DNA of 64,000 nt from Variovorax sp. E3 (GTDB lineage Bacteria; Pseudomonadota; Gammaproteobacteria; Burkholderiales; Burkholderiaceae_C), in NCBI RefSeq assembly GCF_016082275.1, contig NZ_MOWM01000017.1:1-64000 (forward strand). The letters are read 5' to 3'. The translations under genes were made by a program, and so were the position numbers. Positions within the stretch are counted from its first letter, which is position 1. Every line of letters begins with the position of its first letter. Below the pieces are notes generated by a model, which was given only the letters and a program-made list of their open reading frames with translations, was not told the origin of the DNA and searched no databases. Shown here piece by piece: positions 37,459 to 47,132 of this stretch.

Positions 37459-37531
37459 GATTGCGAATGAAAACCCGCTGCGAAACCGGCTTGCCCGGCG
37501 GAAGTACTCAGGGAATGTCCCGATCCGGGCG

Positions 37532-37545
37532 GGTACGTGCCTTGC
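37532..37545 (+). promoter_or_regulatory. Sigma-54 (-24/-12) promoter of the aldehyde dehydrogenase operon
   Basis: GGTACGTGCCTTGC matches the -24/-12 consensus: GG and GC elements exactly ten bases apart, with the ACG after GG and TT before GC. It lies 63 bases before the ATG at 37609, and a sigma-54 activator gene is divergent next door. Sequence and context agree. Confidence 0.8.
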
Positions 37546-37608
37546 GGTTGTCCGTGCGGGTCGCCGCATGTCGCGGCGCTACCGCCACCAGCAAACAGGA
37601 GACAAGTC

Positions 37609-39128
<1,520 letters not shown>

Positions 39129-39129
<1 letters not shown>

Positions 39130-39506
39130 TGACAGGCGAGGTGCTGCGCGTCACCGCGACCGATGCCGCGCTCGCGTTGATCGACAGGCTCGCCGCCAAG
39201 CACGGCCCGCTGATGTTCCATCAGTCGGGCGGTTGCTGCGACGGCAGCGCGCCCATGTGCTATGGGCAGGGCGAGTTCATCGTGGGCGACTACGACCGGC
39301 TGCTGGGGCACATCGGCGGCATGCCGTTCTACATCAGCGGGCCGCAGTTCGCGTATTGGCAGCACACGCAGCTGATCATCGACGTGGTGCCGGGGCGGGG
39401 CGGCATGTTCTCGCTGGAGGGGCCGGAAGGCCTGCGCTTCCTGACACGCTCGCGGCTGTTCACGGACGAGGAATGGGCCGTGCTGGAGGCCGAGGAAGCG
39501 AAGTAG
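39129..39506 (+). CDS. DUF779 domain-containing protein
   Basis: A 125-residue protein with the DUF779 signature: MFHQSGGCCDGSAPMCYGQG near residue 30 with three conserved Cys, then DYDRLLGHIGGMPFYISGPQ and YWQHTQLIIDVVPGRGGMFS. This family is regularly found directly after AcoD-type aldehyde dehydrogenases. The Cys cluster suggests metal binding or redox support; the exact role is not known. Its ATG overlaps the dehydrogenase stop by one base (TGATG). Confidence 0.92.
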
Positions 39507-39572
39507 AACGAACGGCCCTTGTCCGATAGTCTGGATAGACTGGCGTGCTCGATTCAACCCAAGGAGCACTCC

Positions 39573-39782
39573 ATGAAGATCAGCGCACGCAACGTCCTGT
39601 CGGGCAAGGTCATTTCCATCGTCCGCGGCCCGGTCACGACCGAAGTCACCCTCGAAATCGCGGCGGGGGTGCAGATCGTCTCGACGATCACGAGCAGCTC
39701 GGCCGAGTCGCTGAAGCTTACCGAAGGGGCGAATGCCTATGCGGTGATCAAGGCTTCGAGCGTGATGGTGGGGACGGACTGA
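39573..39782 (+). CDS. Molbindin (single TOBE domain molybdate-binding protein)
   Basis: A 69-residue Mop-type protein. It consists of one TOBE domain: NVLSGKVISIVRGPVTTEVT, then IVSTITSSSAESLKLTEGAN and AYAVIKASSVMVGTD. Such molbindins assemble into rings that store molybdate or tungstate in the cytoplasm. AAGGAG precedes the ATG. It lies 66 bases after DUF779, perhaps as a separate transcript; no molybdoenzyme is recognisable in the window. Confidence 0.92.
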   Translation: MKISARNVLSGKVISIVRGPVTTEVTLEIAAGVQIVSTITSSSAESLKLTEGANAYAVIKASSVMVGTD

Positions 39783-39806
39783 GCACGCGCCTCGGGCCGG
39801 GCTCGC

Positions 39807-41012
39807 TTACCCTTCCTCCTTCACGGGCCAGCTCGTTGGATCGGGTGTCCATCGGGGGTCGGGTTCATGCTCCATGAGGATGCAGGCATAGGCGCCGAGG
39901 TCCATGTCGTAAACCTCTTTGGCGGCCTCGGCGCCGCCATCCTCGCGTTTCGCGTTCGATGCGAAGCGAGTGAAGAGCTCCCAGTTCTGCCCCATCTGCT
40001 CCACGAGGATGCGCGCGAGTTCGTAGGAGAGCCGGTTGCCGTCGTCCGTCCTGAAGAAGGAGGCGCCGAACCAGAACTCCTGGATTCTTGCTTCGTCCCA
40101 GAACGTCAGGTGGCTGCGCCGCAGTTCCTGGAGTTGGCCGAGCGGCATGACTCCCACGCCCGTGAGCTTTCTTTCGGTGTTGACGGCCAGGCCTTCATCC
40201 AGCCACCTCGGCAGCTTGAGGTGAGAGAGTGCGCTGTGTGTCATTTCATGTGCGATGACCGGCTCGATGGCCGAAAGGTCGGCGCGTTGGACGAGAAAAT
40301 GGGCGCACCCCGCATCGATGAACATGCCACCGCTGAAGGCGAATTCGCCTTCCTCCGGATAGTAGTTCGACACGTAGTTGTAGTACGTCTCTTCGTTGTC
40401 AAGGACGAGCAGGATGCTCTTGCCGTGCTCCCCGAAATGCGCGAGGCCGGCAAGAACGCGCTGGATGCGCTTGCGGGTGGACGCTACGTAGTCGGCGGTC
40501 GCCACGACGACGATGTCTTCTAGCGAAGACAGCACGAAGGCATGCTCTGATTCGTGCAGGTGGAAGTGTGGGCCGAGCGCATCCCTGAGATGGAGCAGCC
40601 ATGCGCGTTGTCCCTGTTCGATGGCAAGGCGCTGGCTGCGTGCGTCGTTCATCGAACCCGCCCACGCATGCAGTGCGTGCCAATTCAGCAGAGGGAATCC
40701 GTTGCGAATCCATGTGTTGGAGATGAGTGGGAATACGTGCGCCTCATCGAACACGAGGTCCCCTGGCGCGTCTTCCGTCGAGAAACCTTCGGGTCGTGGT
40801 CTGGCATCGGCGTTCGATACGCGGGGCTGCCTGGGCAGGTGGGTCCATGCGAGGAATGCGCCCATGAAAGGAAGGATCCAGACCATGATGTGCAGCATGT
40901 TCTTGCGCAGTGGAATATCGTCGATCGCACCGATGCGCCGTGCCATGTACAGGTTGGTGGCGAGAAGGAGGGCGCACGAACCGAGAAGCAGAAGCAGTTC
41001 CGACGTCGTCAT
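39807..41012 (-). CDS. Membrane-anchored gluzincin-like metalloprotease, unknown function
   Basis: A 401-residue protein with two N-terminal membrane segments (ELLLLLGSCALLLATNLYMA and LHIMVWILPFMGAFLAW). The large soluble domain carries VIAHEMTHSALSHLKLPRWL followed by DEGLAVNTERK. HExxH with a downstream D/E-E-G-x-A is the zinc-peptidase pattern of gluzincins that act near membranes. Before it come EETYYNYVSNYYPEEGEFAF and SGGMFIDAGCAHFLV. I do not recognise a named family. It is the second gene after the LysR regulator, sharing an ATGA overlap. Confidence 0.75.
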   Translation of the reverse strand: MTTSELLLLLGSCALLLATNLYMARRIGAIDDIPLRKNMLHIMVWILPFMGAFLAWTHLPRQPRVSNADARPRPEGFSTEDAPGDLVFDEAHVFPLISNTWIRNGFPLLNWHALHAWAGSMNDARSQRLAIEQGQRAWLLHLRDALGPHFHLHESEHAFVLSSLEDIVVVATADYVASTRKRIQRVLAGLAHFGEHGKSILLVLDNEETYYNYVSNYYPEEGEFAFSGGMFIDAGCAHFLVQRADLSAIEPVIAHEMTHSALSHLKLPRWLDEGLAVNTERKLTGVGVMPLGQLQELRRSHLTFWDEARIQEFWFGASFFRTDDGNRLSYELARILVEQMGQNWELFTRFASNAKREDGGAEAAKEVYDMDLGAYACILMEHEPDPRWTPDPTSWPVKEEG

Positions 41013-41929
41013 GTGTTGGCTTGTTGAAGAAGATGTCGAGCCAGCAACTGCGCCGCCGGCGAGAGTTCGGTCCCCGTCTTCGTTGCCATCAGCAACCGCC
41101 GCGTGGCCCACGTTTCCTTGAGCCGCACGACCTTCAGGTCGAGCGCCGCCACCTGCGCCTTGCAGGCCGCGAGCGGCACCACGCCGATGCCGAGGTTGGC
41201 CGCGATCATGTGGCACATCGCGTCGAAGCTGCGCACCTGCACGCGCAGCCGCATCGGAATGCCGGCCTGCTCGGCGGCACGCGAGGTCAGCTCCAGCAGG
41301 GAGCTGCTGCGGTTCAGGCCCACGAACTCGTGCGCCAGGCAGGTCTTGAAGTCGACCTGCTTGGCACGCGTGCGCGCCAGCGGATGCTGCCTGGCGCACA
41401 GCACCACCAGCTCGTCGGTCTGGAAGGGCGCGACGTCCAGGCCGTAGGCGGGCGTGTTCTCCGCGAACACGCCGACGTCGGCGAGGCCGTCGACCAGCGC
41501 GCGCACGGTGTCGCCGCTCAGTTGTTCTTCCACCTCGACGCGGATGTCCGGGTGTTGGGCCAGGAAGGTGGCGAGCGTGGTCGGCAGGAACTCCGTCAGC
41601 GCCGACATGTTGGCCCACAGCCGTACGTGGCCGCGCACGCCGCTGGAGTAGTCGTTGAGCTCGTTGCTGAACTGCTCGAAGCCCTGGAACAACCGCATCG
41701 CATGCTGCATCGCGACATGGCCCGCGGGCGTGAGCGCAATGCCCTGCGCGCTGCGCTCGAGCAGCTTCGAGCCGGTGGCCGCTTCGAAGTCCGACAGCCG
41801 CCGGCTCGCGGCCGACAGTGCGAGGTGGCACGCCTCCGCGCCCTTGGTGATGCTGCCCGACTGCGCCACGGCGCAGAACAGGCGCAGCGTGACGAAGTCG
41901 ACGCGGGCGGGGTTGATCGGGTGGGGCAT
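41009..41929 (-). CDS. LysR-family transcriptional regulator
   Basis: A 306-residue regulator with an N-terminal winged helix (RLFCAVAQSGSITKGAEACH, then LALSAASRRLSDFEAATGSK and GIALTPAGH) and a C-terminal two-lobed sensor domain (LPTTLATFLAQHPDIRVEVE, ANLGIGVVPLAACKAQVAAL). It is divergent from the yjfI operon but is translationally coupled (ATGA) to a downstream metalloprotease, an unusual arrangement for LysR. The effector is unknown. Confidence 0.93.
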   Translation of the reverse strand: MPHPINPARVDFVTLRLFCAVAQSGSITKGAEACHLALSAASRRLSDFEAATGSKLLERSAQGIALTPAGHVAMQHAMRLFQGFEQFSNELNDYSSGVRGHVRLWANMSALTEFLPTTLATFLAQHPDIRVEVEEQLSGDTVRALVDGLADVGVFAENTPAYGLDVAPFQTDELVVLCARQHPLARTRAKQVDFKTCLAHEFVGLNRSSSLLELTSRAAEQAGIPMRLRVQVRSFDAMCHMIAANLGIGVVPLAACKAQVAALDLKVVRLKETWATRRLLMATKTGTELSPAAQLLARHLLQQANT

Positions 41930-41999
41930 CGCCGAATTCTAGAGAGCAGGCAAGTGCCGAAAGTCACCGTCCATTCGCGATGAGAACCAAAGGGCTCGT

Positions 42000-42028
42000 T
42001 TGACATGTTATGTCGGCGCACCTATAGT
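42000..42028 (+). promoter_or_regulatory. Near-consensus sigma-70 promoter of the PspA-flotillin operon
   Basis: TTGACA at 42000-42005 and TATAGT at 42023-42028 are separated by the ideal 17 bases, 53 bases before the yjfI start. The perfect palindrome GACAT-GTT-ATGTC (42002-42014) overlaps the -35 element and could be an operator. The strength suggests housekeeping expression tempered by a repressor. Confidence 0.8.
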
Positions 42029-42080
42029 GAATCCATCGAAGCACCGCTCGCTTCCAACGGTATCAACCACAAGGAGAGGT

Positions 42081-42497
42081 ATGCAATCACTGCTCGATCA
42101 ACTCAAGGGGCTCGACGCGCTGGCCGGTGCCGCGATGGGCGGGCGGCCCGTGCAGTTGCAGCCCATTCCGGGGCGCACGCCGGTGGTCCAGGTGAGCATC
42201 GAGGGGCGCGACGAGCTGCCGATCTTCGTGACCAGTTCGGACATGCAGATCATCTGCATCTGCTATCTCTGGACCGAGGAAGAAGTGAAGCCCGAGCGCC
42301 GCACCGAGCTGCTCGAATCGCTGCTCGACCTGAATCCTTCGGTGCCGCTGTCGTCGTTCGGGCGCGTCGACGGGCGCTACGTGCTCACCGGCGCGCTGGG
42401 GCGCGATGCGAGCGTGGACGACATCGCACGCGAAGTGGCCGTGCTCAGCGACAACGCGCTCGATGCGCTGGACGCCCTGTCCGAATTCCTGAACTAA
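42081..42497 (+). CDS. yjfI: YjfI family protein (DUF2170)
   Basis: A 138-residue cytoplasmic protein. ELPIFVTSSDMQIICICYLW (near residue 48), then LLESLLDLNPSVPLSSFGRV and LSDNALDALDALSEFLN, match the YjfI/DUF2170 family found next to PspA homologues. AAGGAGAGGT precedes the ATG. It is the first gene of the operon and sits 12 bases before the PspA gene. Its biochemical role is unknown; conserved linkage suggests a PspA partner. Confidence 0.88.
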   Translation: MQSLLDQLKGLDALAGAAMGGRPVQLQPIPGRTPVVQVSIEGRDELPIFVTSSDMQIICICYLWTEEEVKPERRTELLESLLDLNPSVPLSSFGRVDGRYVLTGALGRDASVDDIAREVAVLSDNALDALDALSEFLN

Positions 42498-42509
42498 GCG
42501 GAGGTCTCC

Positions 42510-43223
42510 ATGACAGTCATCAAGAAGCTCGTCACCCTGCTGCGCGGCAGCGCGCGCGAAATCGGCGAGAGCGTGGTCGACAGCAACGCCACGCGCATCT
42601 ACGAGCAGGAAATCATCGACGCCAAGCACAGCATCGAAAAGGCCAAGGGCGACCTCACGGGCGTGATGGCCAAGGAGATGCAGTCGGCCCGCGAGATCGT
42701 GCGGCTGAAGAACGAGGCGTCGCGCTACGAAGGCCTGGCGCTCGAAGCCCTCAACAAGACGCAGGAAGGCCTGGCGCTCGACGTGGCGGCCAAGGTCGGC
42801 CTGCTCGAGCAGGAGCTCGAGGAACAGGCCAAGGCGCATGCCTCGTATGCGCTGCAGGTGTCCAAGCTCAAGGAGCTCATCAAGTCGGCCGAGGCGCGCA
42901 TCCGCGAGCACGAGCGCGAGATCGGCATCGCCAAGACCACCGAGAGCGTCTACCGCGCCACGCAGTCGATCTCCGAGAACATCGGCAGCGGCGGTTCGCG
43001 GCTGGCCAATGCGCGCGAGTCGCTGGAGCGCATCCGCGCGCGCCACGAAGACCTGTCCGACCGCATGACGGCCAGCCAGCAACTCGAGAACGAGTTCGGC
43101 CACGGCGCGCTCGAGAAGAAGCTCGCGGCCGCGGGCATCGGCAACGAAGCCGACCGCACCGGCAAGGTGATGGAACGCATCCGCGCCCGCCAGGCCAACC
43201 CGTCGGGGACCGGAGCGCAATAA
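42510..43223 (+). CDS. pspA: PspA/IM30 family protein (YjfJ-like)
   Basis: A 237-residue, almost fully helical coiled-coil protein. It begins MTVIKKLVTLLRGSAREIGE, an amphipathic segment, followed by long heptad-like helices (NATRIYEQEIIDAKHSIEKA, EQELEEQAKAHASYALQVSK, LKELIKSAEARIREHEREIG). This is the ESCRT-III-related PspA/IM30/Vipp1 fold, which coats damaged membranes as rods and maintains proton tightness. The E. coli homologue in the same neighbourhood is YjfJ. The pspBC sensors are absent; the partners here are YjfI, flotillin and an AAA+ ATPase. Confidence 0.93.
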   Translation: MTVIKKLVTLLRGSAREIGESVVDSNATRIYEQEIIDAKHSIEKAKGDLTGVMAKEMQSAREIVRLKNEASRYEGLALEALNKTQEGLALDVAAKVGLLEQELEEQAKAHASYALQVSKLKELIKSAEARIREHEREIGIAKTTESVYRATQSISENIGSGGSRLANARESLERIRARHEDLSDRMTASQQLENEFGHGALEKKLAAAGIGNEADRTGKVMERIRARQANPSGTGAQ

Positions 43224-43225
43224 GC

Positions 43226-43597
43226 ATGCGCGCCAAGCCGGTTCGCTGGCAGGGCTCCGACGAGGCGATACGCGCCGTGCAGGTGGCGTTCGACGTGGAA
43301 GAGGCCGTGCTCGAAGCCGTGCGCACCGCGGCCTTCGAGCAGCATGTGTCCACGTCGGACCAGATCCGGCAGGTGCTGGGCCTTGCCACCACGTCCAAGC
43401 CCAAGCGGCCCCGGCTGACCGTGTCGCTGAATGCGGCAGACTACGAGTTCCTCGCGAAGCGTTACGGCCTCGCGGTGGACGACCGCCTGGCCATCAAGGA
43501 GAAGGCCACGCGGGACCTGATTGAATTTGCCAGTGGAGCCACGGGGACGGCTTCCGGCAGGAAGAGCACCGGCACGGGAAGGCCGGGCCGCAAATAG
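43226..43597 (+). CDS. Small unknown protein with possible ribbon-helix-helix-like segments
   Basis: A 123-residue basic protein. Two stretches, VQVAFDVEEAVLEAVRTAAF through HVSTSDQIRQVLGL, and RLTVSLNAADYEFLAKRYGL through DRLAIKEKATRDLIEF, each look like a strand followed by two helices, as in ribbon-helix-helix DNA-binding folds. The tail is Gly/Ser/Thr/Lys-rich. It begins two bases after the PspA stop. If it binds DNA it could regulate the operon, for example at the palindrome in the promoter. I do not recognise the family, so this is tentative. Confidence 0.65.
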   Translation: MRAKPVRWQGSDEAIRAVQVAFDVEEAVLEAVRTAAFEQHVSTSDQIRQVLGLATTSKPKRPRLTVSLNAADYEFLAKRYGLAVDDRLAIKEKATRDLIEFASGATGTASGRKSTGTGRPGRK

Positions 43598-43631
43598 AAC
43601 AACGAACAACAACCCGCATGCGGGAGGATCA

Positions 43632-44303
43632 ATGGGCGATTTCATGGGAGCGGTGACGGGGTACCCCACCGCGATCTACACGGTGCTGCTGGGCGTCGTG
43701 GTGATCTACTGGGTACTCGCCGTGCTGGGCATGGTCGACATCGAACACGCCGGCATCGACCTTCATCTGCACGCCGACGCGCCGCACGTCCACACGCACG
43801 CCGACGGCGACTCCAGCGACATCGGCCACATCGCCAGCTACGTGGTGGCCTTCGGGCTGAACGGCGTGCCGTTCTCGGTGGCCGTGAGCCTGCTGGTGCT
43901 GGTCTCGTGGACGGTGTGCTGCCTGGGCGGCGAGTGGCTGCTGCCGCTGGTGCCGACGATGCCGCTGAAATTGCTGGCCGGCACGGTGCTGCTGGTGGCC
44001 AGCGCGGTCATCGCCATTCCCATCACCGCCGTGGCCATCCGGCCGCTGCGCGGGCTGTTCGTGAGCCACACGGCCGTGAGCAACGCCGCGCTGGTCGGCC
44101 AGGTCTGCCGCGTCGTCACCGGCGTGGTGAACGAGAAAGACGGCCGCGCCGAGGTGGCGCGCCGCGGCGCCAGCCTGAACATCCGCGTATGGGCTGCCGT
44201 GCCCAACACGCTCAAGCGCGGATCGCAGGCGCTGATCCTCGAATACGACGAGGTGGCCGGCCGCTACCTCGTTGCCGCGCACGACGACCACAACGCCGTC
44301 TGA
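43632..44303 (+). CDS. yqiJ: YqiJ-like inner-membrane protein with OB-fold domain (flotillin partner)
   Basis: A 223-residue protein. The first membrane segment is AIYTVLLGVVVIYWVLAVLG, followed by a His-rich loop (HLHADAPHVHTHADGD). Further segments are GVPFSVAVSLLVLVSWTVCC and LLAGTVLLVASAVIAIPITA. The C-terminal region, NAALVGQVCRVVTGVVNEKD to RGSQALILEYDEVAGRYLVA, is an NfeD-like OB fold. NfeD-type proteins pair with flotillin-type SPFH proteins, and the flotillin gene follows 90 bases later. The His-rich loop (five His) may bind metal. Confidence 0.88.
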   Translation: MGDFMGAVTGYPTAIYTVLLGVVVIYWVLAVLGMVDIEHAGIDLHLHADAPHVHTHADGDSSDIGHIASYVVAFGLNGVPFSVAVSLLVLVSWTVCCLGGEWLLPLVPTMPLKLLAGTVLLVASAVIAIPITAVAIRPLRGLFVSHTAVSNAALVGQVCRVVTGVVNEKDGRAEVARRGASLNIRVWAAVPNTLKRGSQALILEYDEVAGRYLVAAHDDHNAV

Positions 44304-44392
44304 TCGTCTTTGTGGCGCAACACTGCGCCACATCGCGTCGCGTCACGCCTTTCACCTGTTTCTTTCGCTCTCAAAGCAATTCTGGAGAAAAA

Positions 44393-46578
44393 ATGGAGCC
44401 CATCCTCATCGCCATCGTCATACTGGCCGTCGTCATCCTCGGCCTGTTCGCGATGTTCGCCAAGTTCTATCGCAAGATCGAACAGGGCCACGCCCTCATC
44501 GTGAACACGCTGCGCGCCGAGCCCGAAGTGACCTTCACCGGGCGCATGGTCTACCCCATCATCCACAAGGCCGAGCTGATGGACATCTCGGTCAAGACCA
44601 TCGAGATCGACCGCTCGGGCAACGAGGGCCTGATCTGCCGCGACAATATCCGCGCGGACATCAAGGTGAAGTTCTTCGTGCGCGTCAACAAGACGGCCGA
44701 CGACGTGCTGAAGGTGGCGCAGGGCATCGGCTGCGCGCGCGCCTCGAACCACGAGACGCTCGAGGAGCTGTTCTCGGCCAAGTTCTCGGAGGCGCTGAAG
44801 ACCGTGGGCAAGTCGATGGAGTTCGTCGACCTCTACCAGGCGCGCGACGGCTTTCGCGACCAGATCATCAGCCAGATCGGCAACGACCTCTCGGGCTACG
44901 TGCTCGAGGACGCGGCCATCGACTTCCTCGAGCAGACGCCGCTGTCGGAGCTGGACGCCAACAACATCCTCGATGCGCAAGGCATCAAGAAGATCACCGA
45001 GCTGACGGCGGTCGAGCATGTGCGCACCAACGAACTGCGCCGCAACGAGGAAATGCAGATCAAGAAGAAGAACGTCGAGACGCAGGAAGCGCTGCTCGAG
45101 CTCGAGCGCCAGCAGGCCGACGCCACCTCGCGCCAGCACCGCGAGATCGCCAGCGTGCGCGCCCGTGAAGAGGCCGAGACCGCCAAGATCCAGTCCGAGG
45201 AGCGCACCAAGTCCGAAACCGCGCGCCTGCTGTCGGAGCAGACCGTGTCGGTGCAGCAGGAAAACGTGCAGCGCGAAAAGGAAGTGGCCGAGAACAACCG
45301 CAAGCGCGCGGTGGCCATCGAGGAAGAAAAGGTCACGCGTGCCCGCGACCTGGAAATCGTCGATCGCGAGAAGGAAGTGACGCTGCAGCGCATCGAAAAA
45401 GACAAGGCCGTCGAAGTGCAGAAGAAGGCCATTGCCGACGTGATCCGCGAGCGCATCGTGGTCGAGCGCACGGTGGCCGAGCAGGAAGAAGCCATCAAGG
45501 AACTGCGCGTGGTGGCCGAGGCCGAGCGCACCAAGAAGTCGGTCGTGATCATGGCTGAGGGCCAGGCCGACGAGAAGATGGTGCTCGACGTCAAGGCCGC
45601 CGAGACGCAGGAAAAGCGCGCCCGCCACAAGGCCGCCGAAGAGCTGACGCTGGCCGACGCCAAGCTCAAGGTCGCCGAGCGCGACGCCGAGTCGAAGAAG
45701 CGCGAAGCCGAGGGCGTCGAGGCCATCTCGGCCGCCCCGGGCCTGGCCGCCGCCAAGGTGCAGATCGCCACGGCGCAGGCCAAGCTCGTGAGCTTCGAGG
45801 CCGAAGCACGGGCAAGGAAAAGCTGGGCCTGGCCGAAGTGCACATCCGCTCCGCCGATGCCGACGCCATCCTCAAGGCCGGCCAGGCCGACGCGCAGGTC
45901 ATCGAGGCCCGCTCGCAGGCCGAAGCCGCCGGCATGCGCGCCAAGTTCGACGCCGAAGCCTCGGGCAAGGAAAAGCTCGGCCTTGCCGAAGTGAACGTGC
46001 GCACGGCCGATGCCGAGGCCACGCTCAAGTCGGGCCAGGCCGATGCGCAGGTCATCGAAGCGCGCTTCGGCGCCGAGGCCAAGGGCCTGCACGAGAAGTT
46101 CGAGGCCATGAAGTCGATGAGCCCCGAAACCCGCGACCACGAAGAGTTCCGCATGCGCCTGGAGAAGTCGCACATCGAGACGCTCAAGGGCATCGATGCG
46201 CAGACGTCCATCGCCAAGGAACAGGCCGAGGTGCTGGGCACCGCGCTGGCCAACGCCAAGATCGACATCGTGGGCGGGCAGGGCGACTACTTCGACAGCT
46301 TCGTGCGCTCGCTGTCGGTGGGCAAGGGCATCGACGGCGTCATTTCCAAGAGCAATGCGCTGCAGGTCGCGTTCAAGGACCAGCTCTCGGGCGAGCGCGA
46401 CGTGGTGAAAGACCTGCGCGACATCGTCGGCGCGCTGGGCAGCTCGTCGGGCGAGATCCAGAACCTCAGCGTGGCCTCGCTCATGAGCAAGATCGCCAGC
46501 GACGGCAGCGAAAGCCAGAAGAACGCCCTGCAGAACCTGATCTCCACCTTCCGCCCGCTGAACGGAGACGCGCGATGA
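44393..46578 (+). CDS. yqiK: Flotillin/SPFH-domain membrane protein, YqiK type (one apparent frameshift)
   Basis: About 728 residues after repair. An N-terminal membrane segment (PILIAIVILAVVILGLFAMF) is followed by the SPFH domain (EPEVTFTGRMVYPIIHKAEL, KTIEIDRSGNEGLICRDNIR). A very long Glu/Ala-rich coiled coil starts near residue 230 (NEEMQIKKKNVETQEALLEL). The frame breaks near 45812; one base restores GKEKLGLAEVHIRSADADA. The tail holds a 51-residue tandem repeat starting GKEKLGLAEV. Flotillins form rings or cages that define membrane microdomains. E. coli YqiK is the closest named relative. It overlaps the next gene by ATGA. Confidence 0.93.
45813..46090 (+). repeat. In-gene tandem repeat (about 153 bases per unit) in the flotillin tail
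   Basis: Two units starting at about 45811 and 45964 encode GKEKLGLAEVHIRSADADAI and GKEKLGLAEVNVRTADAEAT, each followed by LK(A/S)GQADAQVIEAR. DNA identity is high over the first hundred bases. The period of 51 residues continues the coiled coil. Such near-identical units may expand or contract, changing the length of the flotillin stalk. Confidence 0.75.
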
Positions 46579-47120
46579 GGCCTGACCTGAAGTGCAGTTG
46601 CTCGGCGCATGCGTCGATGCAACCCGTGGCGTTGGCCGAGGCACTTCTTGCGGTGCAGTGCGCCGACTGCGGCGGCATGGTCATGGCCATGGACGACTGG
46701 CGGGCCTGGAAGGGCGGCGACGCAGACCGCGTGCCGCACGCGGTCGACGACGAGGTCATCGAGGTGTTCGACGCCGCGTCGGTGCGGCACTGCCCCGCGT
46801 GCGACCGGCTCATGCAGCGCCTGCGCGTGAGCGCGGGCCCCGACTTTCGCATCGACCGTTGCGTGGCCTGCCAGAACCTGTGGTTCGACAAGGGCGAGTG
46901 GCGCGCCATCGTGAGCCGGGGCCTGGCGGGCCGGCTCGACGAGCTGCTGTCCGACGGCTGGCAGCGTCGCCTGCAGAGCGAAGAGGTGCGCGAAGTGCGC
47001 CTGGCCGCGCTGCGCCGGCGCTACGGCAACGATTGCATCGACGAGCTGGACCGCATCCGCGCCTGGCTCGACACCCAGCCTCACCGCGACGAATTGCTCG
47101 CACTGCTGCGCGCGGACTGA
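46575..47120 (+). CDS. Zinc-ribbon (zf-TFIIB-like) protein
   Basis: A 181-residue cytoplasmic protein with two Cys clusters. LAVQCADCGGMVMAMDDWRA lies near residue 25, and HCPACDRLMQRLRVSAGPDF through RIDRCVACQNLWFDKGEWRA near residues 73-108. The second is the TFIIB-type zinc-ribbon pattern (C-P-x-C ... C-x-x-C-x-x-x-W-F-D-x-G-E). The C-terminal part is helical and charged. It overlaps the flotillin stop (ATGA) and lies 12 bases before the ATPase gene, so it may be an adaptor between them. Confidence 0.85.
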   Translation: MRPDLKCSCSAHASMQPVALAEALLAVQCADCGGMVMAMDDWRAWKGGDADRVPHAVDDEVIEVFDAASVRHCPACDRLMQRLRVSAGPDFRIDRCVACQNLWFDKGEWRAIVSRGLAGRLDELLSDGWQRRLQSEEVREVRLAALRRRYGNDCIDELDRIRAWLDTQPHRDELLALLRAD

Positions 47121-47132
47121 CCGCGCCGACCT

